From Acorus gramineus (lineage: Eukaryota; Streptophyta; Magnoliopsida; Acorales; Acoraceae): a stretch of DNA of 64,000 nt. The position numbers and the translations under genes are program-made. The notes beneath the pieces were generated by a model. That model worked only from the letters and a program-made list of their open reading frames with translations, searched no databases and was not told where the DNA came from. Positions 58,304-64,000 of this stretch are shown here, piece after piece. Numbering within the stretch: the stretch's first letter is position 1; the number at the start of each line of letters is the position of its first letter. The DNA is taken from positions 20,490,216 through 20,554,215 of the forward strand of contig CM060850.1 in the NCBI GenBank assembly GCA_030737835.1, written 5' to 3'.

Positions 58304-60060
58304 CTAAATGTTTTGGGACCCGCCAGCAGGGCCAGACTCTGAGTCAGAAGAAGGCATAGATGGGACGCGAGGAGAGACATTGTTACTTCTATCCTCGTAC
58401 TCTTGGCGATATCCACGGTTGAAATTCTTATCGGTGCAATCCATCAAAGAATCCGTGATCTCTTTCATTTGGTCCTTCACTGTCGTCAAAGCTTCATCTC
58501 AACCCTTCGTCAGACCGTCCTCATTCGCTACTGCAACGTCGACTCGGAGCCTGCAGACAATGGCTTCTTGCTCTCGTAACTCATGTGTCAAGGCCTCAAC
58601 TTGTTTCTCTACGTTGTGCGCCCGCAAAGAGAGCGAGGCTTGGTCGAAGGATTGAGAGAGTTTCAAATCGAGAAGCTCTCTCACTTGCTCCTCGACGGCA
58701 TCAACGCAAGCTTGAGCAGCAGACAACTCACGGTGAGCAGAGGGCTTAGCCAGTTCCGTAGCTAGACGAGCTCGATTCACAAATTCAACATGCTCTTCAG
58801 CAGCCTTCAACTATGCCTCTCTGCGATAAGCAAGTTCTTGCGCCGTCTTCAAGAGATCTTCAAATCGCCTCGCATCTAGACTTCGCTCATTAAGCACTTG
58901 CAGGAGGACAAAAGTTCTGAAGAGAAAAATATCAGGATATAGAAAAAGGAACTTCAAAGAAGAAATTAAGTTACGTACGTTGTAGATGCTCCAGCCAAGC
59001 CAGGTAAAAATCACCTCAGTTGTGGCTCGGCGAGCATTCTCCAGGTCAACGTCAAGAAGGCAACCCCAAAGTTGGGCACAGGCAAGCTCCTTGTTGACAC
59101 GCCCATCCAAAGGACCACCAGAAGGAATAGAGGCCGAGGCCATTGCAGTGGGAACTCCAGAGTTGGAAGCTCTGGTGGCTGTAGCCGAAGGAACTTCCAT
59201 TGGGGCCAAACGAAGAACATCTGCCGCAACGGTAGCAGGAAGGGAGACTCCCAACACCTGGACACTGGGTACACTCAAACGGACTGGGGAGACAACCACA
59301 ATCAAAATGATTGGGGGCATCCTTGGAGGAGGTACCATGGAAGGTGTGGACTCCACTACATTAGCTGGGGGCACCTCCAACGTGACTACTGCAGGAGGTG
59401 CCGATTCCATCGCCACGGCTAGGGATACCCTTGGTGAAGTAGCCAAAAGGTGCGGCCTGTACCACCTCGGCAGACGACGGCTCGACACGAGACGCATCAA
59501 CCAACAATCTGGACGTTGCTACCGGCACATTTAAATAGGAAGCCGCGACCACTTCGACTTCAGAAGAAGAGGGACCACTACCGTCTCTGGCAATGGGCTG
59601 ATGGTAGGACTTGGTAAACATCCCTCTTCAACGGAAGGAAGAGTAGGTTCCACGACAACAGCACCAGCAACACTCACGATCAGATTGCCCCAACTTTCAA
59701 AAGGGGAAGCCCGAGGGACATCTGATGAGACAGCTGCTCCATTTCCTTTTTCAGCCTCTCTGACCGTTGATGATGGGCGAGAAACTTTGGACCTTCGTTT
59801 CGAGGGGAGCGGCAGCCTGGGCTCTTCTTCAAAAGAAAGGCAGATTTGGTCGTGAGGGCAGCGGGTTGCTCAGCCCCCTCCTTGCCGACCGCAGAAGAAG
59901 AAGTCGATGGTGTGCCGGCCTCCAAGGGCGTACTGGCAACCACCGAAGAAGAGCCAACAACCTTTGAGGCGGGGAGGTGAAGGATTTTGCAAAAATCTCT
60001 CTTCCAGCTCTTGGGCATGAGCGATTTGATCAAACTTCACCACCAAAGGATTTGGGGTCG
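58304..60060 (-). pseudogene. antisense ORF of element C, C-terminal half (coiled coil)
   Basis: Read on the minus strand, opposite to pol. 59500 to 58304 is one frame broken by TAG (58811-58813, probably CAG before) and TGA (58499-58501, probably CGA before). It contains a Pro/Val/Ser-rich stretch, a short helical region (ACAQLWGCLLDVDLENARRA), then a heptad-rich coiled coil (LNERSLDARRFEDLLKTAQE, VEKQVEALTHELREQEA) and an acidic Ser-rich end. 59500-60060 is frame-shifted low-complexity. A GTACGT...TTCTCTTCAG stretch (about 58978 to 58917, minus) could be a small intron. Such antisense ORFs are known in the Tat lineage. Their function is unknown. Confidence 0.7.
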
Positions 60061-60098
60061 CTCACTCTAAGTCATCTAAAAAAATGAAATGAGATTCA

Positions 60099-62938
60099 TG
60101 TCACGCCCCAGGGCGGTCGTCCCCGGGACGCGGCAAGTGTATATATGATATCAGCAGTCTATACAGGAGGTCAATAACATACTCTAAACAACAGCTAAAA
60201 TGACAACACAGACAAAAGCAAGGCTGACATGATATATACACAAATAGCGGAAGCTAAAAGACTGAGTCTGTAATTCAAAAACATATTACAGACTCGATAC
60301 ATAATCAACTGTCCTGTGAGAGCCAATATACACAAATACATCCAAATATAATACAAACGGGTGCCCAAGCACGGAAATATAATGCATACAATCAAAAAGG
60401 GATGCTGATGGCCTCTAACACTCGAGGGAAGTGGCGCTGCTCCGCTACTGGTGAAGTCCCTCGGGAAGCTCCTCCTTCAGATCCGACTCAGTGATAATTG
60501 GAGAAAAATATGCAACGGGTGAGCCACACGCTCAGTGAATAGCACAACCCATGCATCACAATTCATATTAACCTCAGATTTATTCAAAGCCTCAAAGTGG
60601 CAACAACTACACAAACCAGTGGGCCGCTCATCGCCAACCCACTACACCCTCACCCTCCAATAGGTGACACGGCTATTGGGACTGACTAGGCTGTTAATCA
60701 CCCTTGGTCCACCGATAGTCTCTCCTCCACTCCGTAGCCCGCCTGGTCTACTCCCACAATTCAGCACGGTCCGAAACCAAATCAGGAGGTACCTACTGAT
60801 GGGAGCCCTCTGTCAAGACGGCCTTTCTAACGCTGGGGCAGTCTCTATACGGATCCAACGAAGGGAACAGAAACAGCCTACCCACACGTATACGATCCAA
60901 TCGGATCCGTCGGCAACATCTTCCTAACAATTTAAATGACATGAATTCTTGCGAATTCCTCCAGGGCGCAAAACTAAGATGCGGGGAAGCCTGTATTATA
61001 ACCTCATGGTTGTAATATTCACTAAGCATGCTCATTACTAAATAACTCACATTTGATTTAAAATAAATTAAACTAAATGGGAACATGCATAGGTCGAGAC
61101 AAGGCTTCCTAGCATGAAAATATGGTATCAGGATGCATGGCTCTTACACATATCCTAAGGGTGCAAGTCCCTAACATACAAGGTCTACGGTGGCATGCAT
61201 ACTACATAACAATCATGCTTGCATAGATTACATATTATACAAGTTAATATTAAACTATGGTGCCCCAGGGGAGGATGATACACGGCCAAGAGCATATACG
61301 CCTCCCAACTGGGTTGGATTGTCCCACTCACCAATACCCGGGTCGTCGCATGACCGTCCGTCAAGATCTGCAAGACAGGGTATTCAACACGGTGAGTAAA
61401 ATACACAATACATACAAAAATACAAAAATACCCAACACTTGGACAAGCTTGCATACGGCCCGTACGCACGCGAGCCCGAGTGCCCCGACTCACTCCCGCA
61501 CCCCCGGGCAGCCATGGGCACGGCCACCCGCACACGCACGCACGGGTGCACACGCACGCACGCACCTGAGCCCCGGGCGCACTCCCGCGCACCAGCCCGC
61601 GCGCCCAGACGCGCTGCCGCGCCTCTGCCCGCACGCCCAGACCCGCCGCACGCCGTGCACACTCGCGCGTGCCCGTGCGCACCGCGCGTCCAGCCCCGGA
61701 TGCACCCGCGCGCACTGCGCCCCAGCGCAGTACCCTGCGCGCACACCCGCACACACTGCGCCCCAGCGCAGTACCCTGCACGCACTCCCCGCTCGCACGC
61801 CTGCTCACCCTGCACGCACTATGCCCCCTGCGCAGCACCCGCACACCGCCCACTCACCCCGCGCACTGCGCCCCCTGCGCAGCACCCGCGCTCCCCGCGC
61901 ACTGCGCCCCCTGCGCAGCACCCGCGTGCACGCCCGCACGCACACGCGCTTGCCCTACCAGCTCGCCCAACAGTGCACCTGCCCTGCGCCTGCCAGCCTG
62001 CGCGCGCAGGCTCACGCGCACGCGCCGATGAGCCCGCACTGCCCGAGCCAACCCTAACACCTCCAACAGCCCCCTCCAACCACCCAACAGCCATGCATAA
62101 CAATAAAACACCTCCTAACATGCATCTAAACAAGAAAAGGAAGGAAAGAAACTCACCCAAGGAGAGGAAGGGAAGGGGAGGAAGAACGGGTGCTCTTCGC
62201 GCATCGATTCGCCACCACCAAGACCACCACCACCAAGATCTCCACTCAGCCAAGGAAGGGCTGAAAACAGGGGAGAAAAGAGGCTATGAGAGGGGGTCAC
62301 ACATGAGGAAACTCGAAAATGAAACCATGGATGGATAGATCGGAACAATACCTTGCTTTTCTCCTTCGGTTTTTTATTTTAACCACCTCTACTAGGTCAT
62401 ATGGTGGAAAAAGAGAGAAGATGAGAGAGGGCTTTTGGTGGAGAAGAAGATGAATAGGGCATTTACTATGCCTAGGCGTGGACTTAAAGTCCCCACACAC
62501 ACACCACACACACACTCACACACTCACCACACACTTAGTGAAAAAAACATTAGGTTAAGCTTGGTTTAGGTTAGGTTTAGGTGATCTTTGACCCTAGTCA
62601 ACCCAACCACACTAAAAACCAAAACCCATTGACCAAGTCAATGCCAACTTTGACCAAGTCAAGTCTCCCAATGACTTTTCGCTTGGTCAAAACCCGGATA
62701 CGATTCGGAACTGTGAAATTCTGAAACGTTACCGGAATTCGATGAAATTTTCGTGAGTGGCTTGAAATGGCACCAGGACACATAATATGCAGTTAGATTT
62801 TCAATCGGAGTCCTCAAACTCAGGATGATAGCTAAAAGTCCAAAATTTTAGCGGTTCCGATCGAAAAAAAAAAAAGTTGAAAAACTACCCGAATGCTCCA
62901 ATGGTGACCAGAAGGATAAAAGTGACACATATATAACA
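60099..62938 (-). repeat. family-A solo LTR, minus orientation (A5, 2840 bp)
   Basis: Starts TGTCACGCCCCAGGGCGG, ends ATATATAACA, flanked by ATTCA (60094-60098, 62939-62943). On the minus strand: donor TTGG/GTGAGT at 62156, intron 1 of 789 bp with a CpG-rich domain (about 61460-62040), micro-exon 61332-61367 (36 nt), donor GTGAGT at 61331. One hairpin lies near 60615. It lacks the GAGACCCGGGCTAGGG module. It interrupts the antisense ORF of element C. Confidence 0.95.
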
Positions 62939-62943
62939 ATTCA

Positions 62944-63520
62944 TTTGCCACAACAGAGGAGTTATAAGTGTAGAAGTGAAGCCACTTTTACGCTTACCCA
63001 GTTTCATCGGTCGAAGACAACGAGGCACCTTAGGCCCATCATGCGGACAGGGGGTTGGGAACTCCCAAAGACAAAACAGCTGCACGTGGAACTCTTCTCT
63101 CCACCCACTATCCGAAGAGGGAAGCTTCTCTACGAGAGGAATCACATCTTTTCTGGCCCGGAGGTAGAAGGCATGTTCTGACTTCCTCAGGTCATACGGG
63201 TGGTAGATGTCGTCTACCCCGAGGTCAAGGTGTAGCGAATGGTTGATGGTGACAATACACATCAAAACCCTCAGCAGGTTAGGGAACACTGTGTCGGACG
63301 AAGCTGAAACCGGCACATGAAATCCTTGACCAGCTGAGGAAGAGGAAAAGAAAGGGAACTTCTCAGCATCTGAAAAGGATACATGTAAAGAGAATCAGAA
63401 TTCTAATGCTTCATGAGATCAAAAAACTTCTCTGTAGTGGGTGTGATAGTGATGGAATCAAGGATGGATATGGAGGATTTCAATCTCTGAACAATGTCCA
63501 TTGACATGGTGATGCGAAGA
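62944..63520 (-). pseudogene. antisense ORF of element C, N-terminal half
   Basis: On the minus strand a likely start near 63508 (MSMDIVQRLKSS) is followed by a TAG near 63409 and a frame slip near 63310. The main frame then reads SASSDTVFPNLLRVLM, DDIYHPYDLRK, HAFYLRARKDVIPLVEKLPS and SGWREEFHVQLFCLWEFPTP. The last part resembles the 'putative gypsy type transposon' domain (Pfam PF04195) of plant Tat elements: a conserved Trp-rich block after a lysine/arginine-rich loop. Family-A solo LTR A5 separates it from its C-terminal half. Confidence 0.65.
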
Positions 63521-64000
63521 GAAAAACAAGAAGAAGTGAAGTTTGAGAACGAAGAGGGAATTTGATCTTTTTTCGTATTTCTCTCTCTCTTCTTCTTGGA
63601 GTATGACGATTACATTAAGGGGAAGGTTCCTCCTTGAGAACCTCCCGTAATCATGGTGAAGGTGCAAAAATCGAGACCATGGGAGATTTGCCACCGAAAT
63701 CTTCTACAGAAATCGAGGGATAGTTGGTGTAAAAGATGAGGCGTCGGTTTTGACAAATGTGCAGTTGACGTGGTGAGTTAATGATGCATTTATCTCAAGC
63801 TTTCCACGTGGCATCATGGAAACACAGATCATCAAGAAGATCTTCACGACCAGACATACGCGACCAGGACATCCTGCTCGTGGATATTTGACAAGGCACT
63901 TCTACTTGTTCAACGCAGATTAATCTATTCGCCTAGTGCGGGGTAGTTGCAGAGAAAATCGATGTGCCTTAGTTTTTGAAGTGTTGTGGTGAGAAAACAG
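63521..64000. other. region downstream of element C antisense ORF
   Basis: Probably the antisense ORF's promoter side and the approach to the 3' LTR of element C, which must lie beyond the window. CT-rich TCTCTCTCTTCTTCTTGG (about 63580) is visible, but I find no clear LTR border. Confidence 0.4.

Overview
The window is nuclear DNA of a flowering plant. It holds one intron-containing NAC-domain gene with plant splice sites, and dense nested LTR retrotransposons of plant Ty1/copia and Ty3/gypsy lineages whose primer binding sites match plant initiator tRNA-Met. I cannot name the species.

Layout. 1-19.9 kb is AT-rich and relatively gene-like. It contains an old Ty1/copia element (1780-6562, 5-bp target duplication ATAAT), small non-autonomous repeats (about 12.2, 13.3, 14.5 and 19.5 kb), a promoter with a leader exon (13764-13896), and a three-exon VND-type NAC transcription factor gene (16384-18851). 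The second intron of that gene begins with GC instead of GT.

19.9-64 kb is a nest of Ty3/gypsy elements. Element D (19877-24022) is a broken chromovirus: LTR, frameshifted gag, dead protease. Family A has LTRs of about 3 kb. It is present as one gag-bearing element (25531-33423), an inverted LTR piece (24023-25530) and three solo LTRs (38395-41302 +, 42931-46244 -, 60099-62938 -). Family B is one element (33536-57352, LTRs about 3.7 kb, duplication ACAGG). It is interrupted by two family-E solo LTRs (37702-47429 and 47445-51280), the first of which is itself interrupted by two A solo LTRs. B sits inside the integrase of element C, a Tat/Retand-like element whose antisense extra ORF (58304-63500, minus) is in turn split by an A solo LTR. 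Target duplications support the order C, then B, then E, then A.

The main unexpected signal is inside the long LTRs. Families A, B and E differ in much of their sequence, yet share a splice-site architecture: a donor, a 0.5-1.2 kb intron holding a very CpG-rich domain, a micro-exon of 36 nt (39 nt in one copy) flanked by CAG and GTGAGT, then a second intron. In A-type LTRs the second intron carries a G-rich tract followed by an 8-bp hairpin preserved by covariation and G-U wobble. A TGAGC/GCTCA hairpin near the 3' end is shared by all families. I infer a spliced, structured retrotransposon leader; transcript data would test it. Nearly all element ORFs are broken, mostly by C-to-T changes in CHG and CG contexts (CAG to TAG, CGA to TGA), as expected of long-methylated elements. 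Only the family-A gag (27562-28905) is open.
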